Positions 9,088 to 17,615 of a DNA stretch of 17,615 bases are shown piece after piece. Location of the stretch: the NCBI GenBank assembly GCA_009602725.1, contig WELB01000077.1:210765-228379 (forward strand), written 5' to 3'. The translations under genes and the position numbers were made by a program. This DNA comes from Spirogloea muscicola. Its lineage: Eukaryota; Streptophyta; Zygnematophyceae; Spirogloeales; Spirogloeaceae. The notes beneath the pieces were generated by a model. That model was not told the DNA's origin. It saw only the letters and a program-made list of their open reading frames with translations, and did no database searches. The stretch's first letter is position 1. Every line of letters begins with the position of its first letter.

Positions 9088-11951
9088 ATGGCCGGCCGCA
9101 AGGGCCTGATGGAGCAGGACCTGGAGAAGCTGGACGCCACGACGCTCAACCCGCTGTCGCCGGAGGTCATCAGCCGCCAGGCCACCATCAACATAGGTCT
9201 GCGCGCTGCTGCGCCCTGCTGCTGTAGTAGGAGACGTGTATCTGCGCAAGCCGCTGTTTGTCCTGGAATCTGAAGCTCTTCCTCGAACACGGTGCGTGAT
9301 CTCCTTTTCCAACAACCGTGCTCTCTGGCCAGGCACGATCGGCCACGTCGCACACGGCAAGTCCACTGTCGTGAAGGCCATATCTGGGGTGCAGGTGAGA
9401 GCTGAGGGTTACCGTATGTGGTAGGCTGAAACGGTGGCAAGAGCTTAGAGACAAGCTTGGTATCTGAGGCACTTGAAGCTAGACCTTGTCCACAAGTCAA
9501 GAGCGTAGGTGGTGGGTGGTGTCATACACGTGAGTAAGAGCTCACCAGCTGACACCAGCAGCATCCATGAGCTTGCAGACAGTGCGCTTCAAGAACGAGT
9601 TGGAGAGAAACATCACCATCAAGCTTGGCTATGCCAACGCAAAGATCTACAAGTGCGAGGATGACAAGTGCCCCCGCCCAAGCTGCTACAAGTGCGAAAC
9701 TTGGCCATCCTCCCTGATGCCGGACCAATTTGTGCAAGCATTACTTGCAAATGCTCTGGAGCAGTCAAAGCATGCGGTGGCAGCCTGCGTGGCAGTGATT
9801 AGTTGCAAAACTAATAACTACGTGACAGAAAAGACAACGACAGGATCTGTTGAGCCCCTTTGGAGTGTGCACTGACTTAGCTATGCTACTGAAGCCCAAA
9901 GTGGGCTGCTCACATGACACTGTTTATTGGTAAGCATAGCCTCAAGTAAGTAGTCCTCAGTGTGGGGGATGTAAGCAGTCCTGTCCATTGGACGGCACTG
10001 ACAGATCCCTGCGGCAAGTAGTAAATTTCTCTGAGATTCTCTTTGTTTGGTTGGTGCAGAGCGTTCGGAAGTGGTAAGGAGGACAATCCGCTGTGTAATG
10101 TTCCTGGGTTTGAGACAGCAAGGATGAAGCTGCTGAGGCACGTCTCCTTTGTTGACTGCCCTGTAAGACTTCGTGCTCCTTACCTGTTCGTCAGGCACTT
10201 GCACCTTAAAGTCACACTTGTGCGCTGCGTCAGTCTTGCCAACAAGTTTGGTGCTTCATCAAGCACGCTGCATGCAGCATTCTGCCTTGCAGATGTGTGA
10301 CTTCCTGTATCTCATTTCGAGGAGTGCAGCATAAGCATGGCTCTGCCAGAGTCTCATTGCTATTACAGGGCAATCTATAGAAGGAGCAACACAAGCAATC
10401 ACAGACGTTGGAGAGGATAATGAGTGCAACTTGTCAAGTGGATTGCATGAACAGCACAGGCCTCTGTCCATGTGGATATGTGTCTAATTGTGAAACTTGT
10501 GCTTCTGACTTGCACTGCTTTCAGGGCCACGACATTCTGATGGCTACTATGCTCAATGGTGCCGCAATCATGGATGGAGCTCTTCTTCTAATAGCTGGAA
10601 ATGAGAGCTGCCCTCAACCTCAGACTTCAGAGCATCTAGCAGCTGTAGAGATTATGAGACTGAAGCATATCATCATCCTCCAGAACAAGATTGATCTCAT
10701 ACAGGAGAGCGTCGCCGTCAATCAGCATGAAGCCATCCAGAAGTTCATTCAGGCATGCTGCCTCATCACTTGATTTACCAACGGTCTTTTAGACAGAAGC
10801 TGATCATCATTCGCTGGCGTCGATTTGAAAATCACTTGTATGTGCTAGACGGGTGTGGTCTGATTGGAGACGTAGCTTGCTTCATCCCTTGCAGGGCACA
10901 ATCGCCGATGGAGCACCTGTTGTCCCAATTTCTGCACAGCTGAAATACAACATAGATGTTGTTGCTGAGTACATAATCAACAAGATTCCCATCCCTGAGA
11001 GGGACTTCATTTCTCCACCAAACATGATAGTCATTCGGTCATTTGACGTGAACAAGCCTGGCGCTGAGGTGGATGAAATCACAGGGGGCGTGGCTGGCGG
11101 CAGCATCCTACATGTGAGAAATACTTGTCACCAAAAATTTGATTGTTGTACACAGTCAGACTGTTGTGTTCATACTCAGAGGTTGTTGCTGCCGAAATGT
11201 ATGCGTGGTGGTAAAGTTACATTCAAGGACTACGTTGGTCTGGTATCTTATGACAGGGTGTGTTACGGTTGGGGCAAAGGATCGAGGTGAGACCTGGGAT
11301 TGTCACAAAAGATGCTGAGGGAGGCATCAAGTGTACACCTATTTTTTCTCGCATCATCTCTCTCAAGGCTGAGAACAATGAGCTCCAGTATGCTGTTCCC
11401 GGGGGTTTGATTGGTGTAGGAACCACCATCGACCCCACTTTAACAAGGGCCGACAGACTAGTCGGTCAGGTACTCGGAGAAGTTGGTTCCTTGCCGGAGG
11501 TTTTTGTCGGACTTGAGGTCAGAATTCTCACGTGCACTTGCTCACTCCTCCATACTGATTCACTTGGTTATATTCTCCTTATTGTGTTCGGATTTTACAA
11601 AGGCTTCACCATTTGTCTGCAAGCTTCTTGAGTATATGTACGCTTGCCTTGCAGGTCAATTTTTTCCTGTTGCGGAGGCTACTGGGGGTCCGGACGAAGG
11701 GCACCGAGAAGCAGGGCAAGGTTGCCAAGCTTACCAAGGGCGAAGTCCTCATGCTCAATATTGGAAGCATGTCCACCGGCGCCAGGGTGGTTGCAGTAAT
11801 GAGGGACTTGGCAAAGCTGCAGCTCACCTCCCCTGTCTGTACTAAGACAGGGGAGAAGGTGGCGCTGAGCCGTAGGGTGGAGAAGCACTGGCGCCTTATT
11901 GGCTGGGGCCAGATTCAGGCAGGCTCAAAGCTTGACGTGTCATCTGGTTGA
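9088..11951 (+). CDS. EIF2G: Eukaryotic translation initiation factor 2 subunit gamma; 8 exons, 463 aa
   Basis: This GTPase subunit of eIF2 carries initiator Met-tRNA to the 40S ribosome. Exons: 9088-9196, 9333-9394, 9579-9691, 10060-10162, 10525-10752, 10895-11113, 11257-11517, 11655-11951. Phases agree and the total matches plant eIF2 gamma (about 465 aa). GTPase motifs are all present: AHGKST (residues 43-48), the switch-I region around NITIK (68-72), DCPGH (127-131), NKID (183-186) and SAQ (218-220). The zinc knuckle is Cys83, Cys88, Cys93 and Cys107. Domains II and III follow, with [54 protein letters not shown] and [18 protein letters not shown]. The start is the only ATG before the conserved N terminus and lies in a good context. 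Intron 4 splits DCP from GH. Intron 5 (10753-10894) begins with GC instead of GT. Exon 1 has G or C at 35 of 36 third positions; later exons do not. Confidence 0.97.
10753..10894 (+). other. GC-AG intron (intron 5 of eIF2-gamma)
   Basis: The conserved protein runs through HEAIQKFIQ to a CAG ending at 10752 and resumes at [15 protein letters not shown] at 10895. The intron between starts GCATGC and ends TTGCAG. No GT nearby would keep the conserved residues and phase. GC-AG introns are a known minority class handled by the major spliceosome. Confidence 0.85.
11828..11855 (+). other. Perfect 11-bp stem-loop inside eIF2-gamma exon 8
   Basis: CTCCCCTGTCT (11828-11838) and AGACAGGGGAG (11845-11855) are perfect inverted repeats around a 6-nt loop. 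The codons spell SPVCTKTGE, a stretch where plant eIF2 gamma has similar residues, so codon constraint may account for it. If formed in mRNA it would be a stable coding-region hairpin. Confidence 0.5.
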
Positions 11952-12916
11952 GGTCTAGACGACTGAAGCTAGACAGCTGCTCTAGCCAATCTGCTTACGC
12001 TCCCTGGATCTCAGTCTATGTTGTCAAAGATAATTGCTGCCAATCGTGTACACCAACCTGGGTGGGTGCTTCTACATGCGCGCTACCTTTGATCGAGGCC
12101 TAGTTCCTAATTAAGTGCTTCAGATTGCAAGCACAGCATCAGATGAGGCAACTTTCAGCAGGTCGTCAACATCCGGCCCTTGACATCAATTGCTAACGAG
12201 CTGCAAGAATATATTGCTCCTCATGAGGTTGTTGCAAGATCTAGCCCATGCAATCCATGGTCTTGCGTGTATTATCTGTTGCACGTGAAGCATTCTGATA
12301 GTGCATCATGTCAAGAGACCGAGTCCAGAAATCACATGGCATTTCCTCGAGAAACTTCAGACCAAAGAATATTGAGGCGTGCTAGCAACCCACCAGCACA
12401 AAAAGCTACATGGCCACTCAGGCCACGGGCGATGCCCGCAGGCCCAGCTATGTATATGTGGCTGTCGGCCCGACTGACGCTTTACTGTTATGGTTGTCTT
12501 CAATACATTGTCTTGACTCTTACCGCCCGCTACAATATACGCTAGGAGTGCTTTTATTGACAAAAGATTATTGCTCCACATTCCGACTAGCCTTAGCTAA
12601 GACCTGGAGTAGCAAGTGCATGCAAGATTGATCTATAAGGGGCAGGCCCACATGCAGACGCAACAAACAAACTTGTTCATTACCTCTTCCGCAACCACTG
12701 TTTGGTCAGTGTACAGGAGAAGTTCGTGTATTTGAAACAAACGAAGGCCAAATGGCCAAGTATAAAGGCAAGCGCATCTAAAGACCTACATAACTCTACC
12801 TAATTGATGCATGAAACTAGATGGCAGATATGAAGCCCTTCTGCCACCAACTAAAGCTCGCCCAGCTTTCTGATGCAAAGCATTAGCCTGAGCACGCTGC
12901 AAACAGGCCGAAACTC

Positions 12917-12933
12917 GTCGTTGCAAGAACGAC
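12917..12933 (-). other. Small stem-loop next to retroelement remnant
   Basis: GTCGTT (12917-12922) and AACGAC (12928-12933) form a 6-bp stem with a 5-nt loop. It lies 18 bp beyond the larger hairpin at 12952-12983, on the 3' side of the retroelement remnant. Confidence 0.4.
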
Positions 12934-12951
12934 AGATATGCAGCTGGCAAG

Positions 12952-12983
12952 CCCGGCTGAGATGAAAGCCCATTTCAGCCGGG
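12952..12983 (-). other. 13-bp stem-loop just 3' of the retroelement frame
   Basis: CCCGGCTGAGATG (12952-12964) pairs with CATTTCAGCCGGG (12971-12983) at 12 of 13 positions plus one wobble, around the loop AAAGCC. On the minus strand it begins 14 nt after the last stop codon of the retroelement remnant (12998-13000). Some non-LTR retrotransposons carry a 3'-terminal stem-loop that their reverse transcriptase recognises; that role here is inference from position alone. Confidence 0.6.
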
Positions 12984-12997
12984 AACACATCTGCATG

Positions 12998-14076
12998 TCA
13001 TGTGCAGCCTAGATTGGCTGAATTCTGAAGGAGAGAGTGGAAACGAGGACCTAAGCAGCCAAAGATGTCGACTGCGGCTGGCAGGAGCTGATCGCATCTG
13101 GGTTAATCGGAGTAGTGCTGCAGCTTTCTTCGTTCTGCACTGCCCACTGCGTGACCAGCGATGTGCATCGATGCTGGACCTTCATACGCCTCCGACACAA
13201 CAACATCGACCAAGGCCCGTGGTCCTCACCAGGATGCACGCCCACAATGTCGAGTGTGCGGCGATGATGACGTCCCTCGGCATCTGTGGTGATAGGCATG
13301 ATATCGTTGACTTCCACGACTGCACGGTAGCCGGCGTCGCGCATCAAATCCGCCATGGCATCGCGGAGGAGGTTGTGGATGCCCACCACTTCCGGTCCGG
13401 TGGGGCAACGCAGCATGTGAGTGGCGAGCTCAGTACCCTCTGCACGGAAGCCACACTCACACTGGCGCACCCCAATCAGGCAGTTAGGTGGGAGGCCGAG
13501 GAAGAGGTGAAGCGACGTCCGAAAGGCCTCGGAGCTGAAGCTGAAGGCGTTGGCGACGGCGTGTGAGGTGCTCCAGTTGGTGGCACCAGGTGTGGCGAGA
13601 GAAGTAAGTCTTGCCAGGCTCCTTGGATTGTTCTGAATCTCTGGCAGCCTCCTCAACCTTCTGCGGCGCTCAAGTTCCGTTGCCGTAACCAGTCTGGATT
13701 GTGCCCCTCTATCAGAAGGTACAGGGGGTGAGGCTGGCGACAGAGGACGATTGCCGACAGCCGGTGGCGAGGATCTTAAGGCGGCGGGGGCAGCGGAGGG
13801 GGTAGCGAAGGTGAGGGCGAGGCGGGTGGAGGTGGAGGAACTGGTGGAGACGGCGGCAGTAGCGGCGGCGACTGACGCGGTGGCGGGCGTGGTGACGGCT
13901 GCGGCGGCCGCGGCGGAGGCGGCGGACGGGGTGGAGGTGGCGGCCGCGGCGGCGGCGGCGGCGCTGCCGACGTCGGCGCCACACCAGGACGAAGGTGTGA
14001 TTAATGAGAGGAAGCATGTGATGTCAGAGCGGCAGCAACTGGCAGATGGCTCATGCCGGGGCGCAGTGCGGCCAAG
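12998..14076 (-). pseudogene. 5'-truncated, frameshifted C-terminal remnant of a non-LTR-type retroelement protein
   Basis: The minus strand is open from 14076 to the stop at 13051-13053. Its latter part (from about 13650) carries the pattern seen at the C terminus of many algal and protist reverse-transcriptase polyproteins: FRTSLHLFLGLPPN, then a zinc-finger-like C-E-C-G...T-H-M-L-R-C, then HNLLRDAMADLMRDAGY, VEV and RRTLDIVGVHP. Near 13213-13224 the match jumps to another minus frame, which continues with LVDVVVSEA and ERRKLQHYSD. That frame meets an in-frame TAA at 13103-13105, then continues with LLPAAVDIFGCLGPRF to a TGA at 12998-13000. One frameshift and one stop therefore break the match. 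The D/E-rich pattern suggests a restriction-like endonuclease fold (inference). No reverse transcriptase domain is visible upstream, so the copy looks 5'-truncated. The first ~120 codons (13700-14076) are low complexity and may not belong to the element. Confidence 0.7.
13710..13985. repeat. GC-rich imperfect trinucleotide (GGC/GGT/GGA) low-complexity tract
   Basis: The stretch is dominated by GGN units and stays open in several frames on both strands: Ala/Val/Glu-rich on plus, Pro-rich or Ala/Ser/Thr-rich on minus. Openness therefore says nothing about coding here. It separates the retroelement remnant from the acetylesterase 3' end. Confidence 0.75.
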
Positions 14077-14198
14077 TCATCGTGATTACGCACTCTGTGC
14101 AGCGCGAGCGAGCAATGGATGACAGGCTATTGCTGATCCAATGCGAAGCCCAGACTGATCGGTGGTATGTTAGGCACACAGACCAATCACCAGAGCAA

Positions 14199-17100
14199 CT
14201 ACGTGACCAGTGGAGTAAGAGTGCGAAGCGCACCAAAGCACATGCCGCACGGCCAAGGGCAGTTAATGAGCGTGTGGTTGACAGCCCGCTCAAAATACCA
14301 GTTTCCCACTGCTTGATACATGTACTGAAGTGCAAGGAAGGGACGCACAAAAGCGTGATATGCCATGATCCGGGAGCCAAAAATCAAGTTCTAGCAAGAT
14401 GGCTGCATCAAGAGACAACTGCATCCTGCACATGAAGTAAACTAGAGCTCGTCAGCAGCCTAAGCCACAGAACAGCCTGGTCATACCTGGCCACCAATAG
14501 AGATGGACTGCCAATCGGACCCAGCTGTGCCGCAGTGCCGATAGTTGCAGGCGTGGAGGAATGCACCATTTGCTGCAGAGTTGACTGCATAGCTAGTAGC
14601 CTCTAGGATGTTGTCATGCAGATCTGTCTCACACAAAAACCAACACTATGCGCTGGTTAAAGCAAAGCTTGTATCACATATATCAGAGATACATATTCTG
14701 GTATACGCTCGTGAAAACTGACTAAATAGTGAGTCAGCACTACCTTGTAAAAGAGCCAGCTGCTGAGAGGTGCAATTTGCCAGGTTCTTCCTACAGGTCA
14801 GTGGAAGTATCTCATAGGAAGGGTCTGCCGCTGGTGGAGCCAAGATGTTGTTAATCTGCAGAGAGGTTGCGATCGACCCATTATCACTTGTTGGCTCCCT
14901 GTGGACTTGAGGCGGGCCGTCATCACCACAGCTGGGCACCAGCAATGTGGTACAGGTACGTTCGTGGCTGCTGTTGAGCAAGGCAAAGTGCAATATACGT
15001 ACTACAATTGGATTGTTGTTCTACCAGATGCAGCAGAACCATGCCGCTTCCAGCGCTGGACCTAACAGCTGCTTGCTCTGAAGTAAGCTGCTCCGCCAAC
15101 AGGTTCTCATATAGGAACACTCACCTGCCAAGAGTCGTACAGGGCGTTGATGACAAATAGTGGTGTTTTCACAAGCGGAATGAGTGTTGCTGCAAATGTG
15201 CACTACACGTGAAGCCAGTACATGTGAAAGCCGCAAGTACGTAGCTTCAGTCTGGATCAAGCCGGACCATTCTCTCCAAATACCATTTCCATTGGTTCAT
15301 GGTTTATGGACAACAATAGCTGGCTGCACGCTGGATCATAGCAGCCCTGACCAGCCAATTGACCAACAAACACTGCACCTCCCAAGGCAATGTGCATTCA
15401 CCTTCCAAGCATCTGACGGTCTTTGGCTCGCAAGACAGCTGGATGGGATACCTGCGCTCATGTTCTACATGCAAGGTTATTCAGCTGGTCAGTGTGGGCT
15501 CCCTCAATGACAAGCTAGCTTAAACCATCTTCAGGTGAGAGTAGGTGGCGTACAGCATAAGTGACACATCCTCCACCATGCCTCTCAATCGCTACACCAA
15601 AAGGGGCTCTGAACATTCACAACACTCATTGACAATAAAAGGACTGCGTGCCGACCTCAAGAGATCTTATTGAGATGAGGCCACTTAGGAGAAGGGCCTA
15701 GACCGAGAGAGAGAGAGTGCTACTGCACTAGACCACTGATGTCAATAGGGGTTGACACCTGACATGCTGCAACGTGAATGCAGTCTGTTATGCTACATGT
15801 GTGAGCACCTGCAGGTCCAGAAGCGACTAAAAATCCGCACGAATGCTGTAGTTACCGGCCACATCAGGTCTGCACAATGGAAATGTGACCAAGAAGGGAT
15901 GTAGGCGGCACATCTCTTATGAAGGCTAATCTGACTTCAACACACTTACGAAAGTCCAAAGCCCAACTCCAACAGCTACTGAGAAGTCCACCTTAGTGCA
16001 TCTGTGTATAGAGCATCTGACCAAGTGCAGCAACATGGACAAACTTGCGAATCTAGCGATTGGGTATTGCTAAGACATTTGTTAAGTGATTGAGGATTCG
16101 GGCTGTGATTAATATGTGCATGCCAGTAAAGTATAGAGCTCGCTAATGACAATACGCACATGTCAACAAACGCGCCTGCATCAGCAAGGCACTTGGAAGT
16201 GGCTGTTGGAGGCATTCGTGCCACAATCTCGTCACAGTGCAGATAGACTGAAAGCCCGCCTGCAGAGCAGCCCGTCACAAATACCTGCTCAAGCCAGTAA
16301 GTCAGTCAGTGACGCTCTTTAGCAGTGAGCTGCAACACCTTGATCAAGCAACGGATAGATCAAAGCCCCTCCATGGAGGACCTCCCCTTGCAGACGAAGC
16401 GTAAACACGGCCGCTTAGGGAATCAAGTGACATCATTTACTGCCTCGAGTTCCACCATGAATTGGGGGTCTTGAATCCTGGCCAGTCCCACTGTCTGTAA
16501 CATGCATTCTACACCTTGGACTGTGAAGGTGCTGTCCCGGGCTTCTTGAGATGACAAATATGACTGCTGTAGACAAGAGGATTACCTGATCAGCAGCAGC
16601 CAGTCCACGATTCAGCAGTAAGTCGTCAATAATGGCGTGAAGAATGCGGTGCCCTCGGAAATAGAGGGCTGTCCCCTGCAGAATCAGGTATCTATCACTA
16701 TATGAGCACCTTAAGCTCGTGCGACGTGACACAGAGATTCTTAAAACTGAGGAGGAATTCTCATACTGCCAGCGATGCCAGATCGTGCAAGCTACAGGCA
16801 GGGCCAGGCAGAAAGTGTCGTACATTCTCAAAGACTGGCTGATCGACATCTCCAGAGAATGATGCTCCATCGCAGTATGGGAAGAACACCGCATTCCAGT
16901 TGTAAAAGTCTGCGGCAGGGCATACGCCAATCGCTGATGTGGAGCTACATTGCGGCGGGTGACCGAGGCCTGTGCGTCGCTCAAAGCAAGAGGGGCATTC
17001 TGGGGCGTGGAGCTGGCATGGACCTGGATTGACATCAGGAGTGGGGCCCCAGATTCCTATGGGTAGTATGTGCGGAGGCCCGTAGAGTGACGACCCCAAA

Positions 17101-17615
17101 TTTGTGAAGCTCCGGTTCAGGCAGTCCCCAGCGGTGAAGCACCAGGCTCCTCCCTGAGTCGGGCCAGTGGGCAGTCAGCACCTCGGAGGCGAGTTTGCAT
17201 GATTGTGACCCACATTGCTGTCCACATGACGAGTTACTATGTGCAACAAGCCATCGGAGAGAGCCACTCAGAGCCGCGCCATGTGGAGATGGAGGGCCAC
17301 GAGCACGAGGCGAGGTTCCGTGAACCCAGTGAGTGGCACCTGAATGTCGAACACCCAGCTGTTGGCCCCGGTGCCGTTGCCCGATCGGAAGACGTAGCCC
17401 GGAGGCGAGCCGTCCAAGCAGACTGCAGCAAGCCCGCTCGACCACGACGGCCCGGCAGCTCAGACTGAGCAGACTGCGCCAAGTGGGCGTCGGCAGGCAG
17501 GCAGGCCACTCGCCGGCAGCGCCAGGCCGGGGCGCACCTGCTCCCGCGGCGGCGTGATGTAGGTGCCGTTGCGGGGGGTGGCGAGGGCGGGCGGCGGCGG
17601 CGCCGCGGCGGCGGC
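14199..17615 (-). CDS. PAE: Pectin acetylesterase / Notum-like carbohydrate esterase, 13 visible exons, N terminus cut by window edge
   Basis: Plant pectin acetylesterases remove O-acetyl groups from wall polysaccharide in the secretory pathway or apoplast. Exons (minus): 17615-17510 (partial), 17422-17340, 17153-17024, 16909-16824, 16675-16586, 16284-16160, 15869-15828, 15624-15598, 15451-15402, 15189-15125, 14855-14744, 14623-14487, 14324-14199; 392 residues visible. Family motifs appear in order: CLDGSPPGYVFRSG, GGAWCF, DFYNWN, FPYCDGASFSGD, LYFRGHRI, TGCSAGGLS, CLADAGAFVD, KTPLFVINALYDSWQ, ILAPPAADP, FLHACNYRHC, VGNWYFERA and NCPWPCG. The Ser-Asp-His triad would be Ser in GCSAGG (visible residue 172), Asp in LYDSWQ (265) and His in YRHC (335). 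The many cysteines fit a secreted, disulfide-bonded protein; the signal peptide would lie beyond the edge. Phases agree throughout. The ends of exon 7, all of the 27-nt exon 8 and the start of exon 9 are the least certain. The substrate in an alga is unknown. Confidence 0.92.
15705..15717. repeat. (GA)n dinucleotide tract
   Basis: A short run of GA units within acetylesterase intron 7 (CT-rich on the transcribed minus strand, so it can double as a polypyrimidine stretch). Confidence 0.8.
16910..17023 (-). other. In-frame, stop-free intron 3 of the acetylesterase (retainable)
   Basis: This segment has GT-AG ends, is 114 nt long (a multiple of three) and contains no stop in the reading frame. 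Splicing joins VNP to DFYNWN, rebuilding the NPDFYNWN motif of the family. Retention would add 38 residues with five cysteines between these conserved blocks. I call it an intron because the joined motif is so well conserved. Confidence 0.75.

Larger units (their letters stand above)
11952..12997. other. Intergenic region, eIF2-gamma 3' side to retroelement 3' end
   Basis: No gene is recognised. The eIF2-gamma 3' UTR starts here; I did not find the TGTAA poly(A) signal common in green algae within about 500 bases of the stop. The 121-codon open frame at 12180-12545 shows no family motif and is probably chance. The right end holds two stem-loops listed separately, likely part of the retroelement 3' region. 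A small CGGGC-gat-GCCCG hairpin occurs near 12427-12439. Confidence 0.6.

Noticed and set aside
12180-12545. 121-codon plus-strand open frame
   Set aside because: No family motif or codon pattern, and no conserved neighbour exon; probably chance.
13000-13566. 188-codon plus-strand open frame
   Set aside because: It lies antisense to the retroelement remnant, whose minus-strand reading matches a known C-terminal pattern; this is its shadow.
13776-13982. Proline-rich minus-strand frame, like a hydroxyproline-rich wall protein
   Set aside because: It is produced by GGN-type low complexity that is open in several frames, has no signal peptide and ends within the tract.
15184-15510. 108-codon plus-strand open frame
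   Set aside because: It is antisense to acetylesterase exons 9 and 10, which carry family motifs in correct phase.
16433-17035. 200-codon minus-strand open frame
   Set aside because: It mixes a genuine acetylesterase exon with intron and out-of-frame sequence; the spliced model explains the conserved parts.
1-17615. Bacterial operon, CRISPR array, prophage or insertion sequence
   Set aside because: Genes are split by many GT-AG introns and encode eukaryotic proteins; no spaced repeats or transposase were seen.

Overview
The window is nuclear DNA from a eukaryote of the green lineage, most likely a chlorophyte alga; a trebouxiophyte-like alga is a guess. The genes are rich in introns, with short exons and GT-AG borders. 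The eIF2-gamma and VAC14 proteins read closest to plant versions as I remember them, and a plant-type pectin acetylesterase is present. There is no sign of bacterial operons, CRISPR arrays, tRNA or rRNA genes. I rebuilt each gene by joining exons through splice sites, phase and conserved residues; no transcript data were available.

Layout, left to right. (1) 1-327: a very GC-rich edge segment, probably the first exon of an unidentified plus-strand gene, with an apparent frame break near base 97. (2) 328-2297: about 2 kb with no assignable gene. (3) 2298-8220, minus strand: a complete 18-exon gene for VAC14, the HEAT-repeat scaffold of the PI(3,5)P2 kinase complex (723 aa). (4) 8221-9087: an 867-bp GC-rich divergent intergenic region holding a (GCC)n tract and short direct repeats. 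(5) 9088-11951, plus strand: a complete 8-exon gene for translation initiation factor eIF2 gamma (463 aa), with one GC-AG intron. (6) 11952-12997: intergenic DNA ending in two stem-loops. (7) 12998-14076, minus strand: a decayed, 5'-truncated C-terminal piece of a non-LTR-type retroelement, with one frameshift and one internal stop, preceded by a low-complexity Ala/Ser/Thr/Pro open frame. (8) 14199-17615, minus strand: a pectin acetylesterase (Notum-like hydrolase) in 13 visible exons, complete at its C terminus and cut at its N terminus by the window edge.

The genes do not form a pathway. VAC14 acts on endosome/vacuole membranes, eIF2 gamma in cytosolic translation initiation, and the acetylesterase probably in the secretory pathway or wall. 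VAC14 and eIF2 gamma are head to head and may share a promoter region. The acetylesterase and the retroelement remnant lie tail to head on the minus strand.

I did not find a convincing new multi-gene system. The points most worth checking are gene-structure features: very loose 5' splice sites, a GC-AG intron inside the eIF2-gamma GTPase domain, a stem-loop that buries the 3' splice site of VAC14 intron 2, an in-frame stop-free cysteine-rich intron in the acetylesterase, a steep GC drop from first exons to later exons, and the retroelement remnant with adjacent 3' hairpins.
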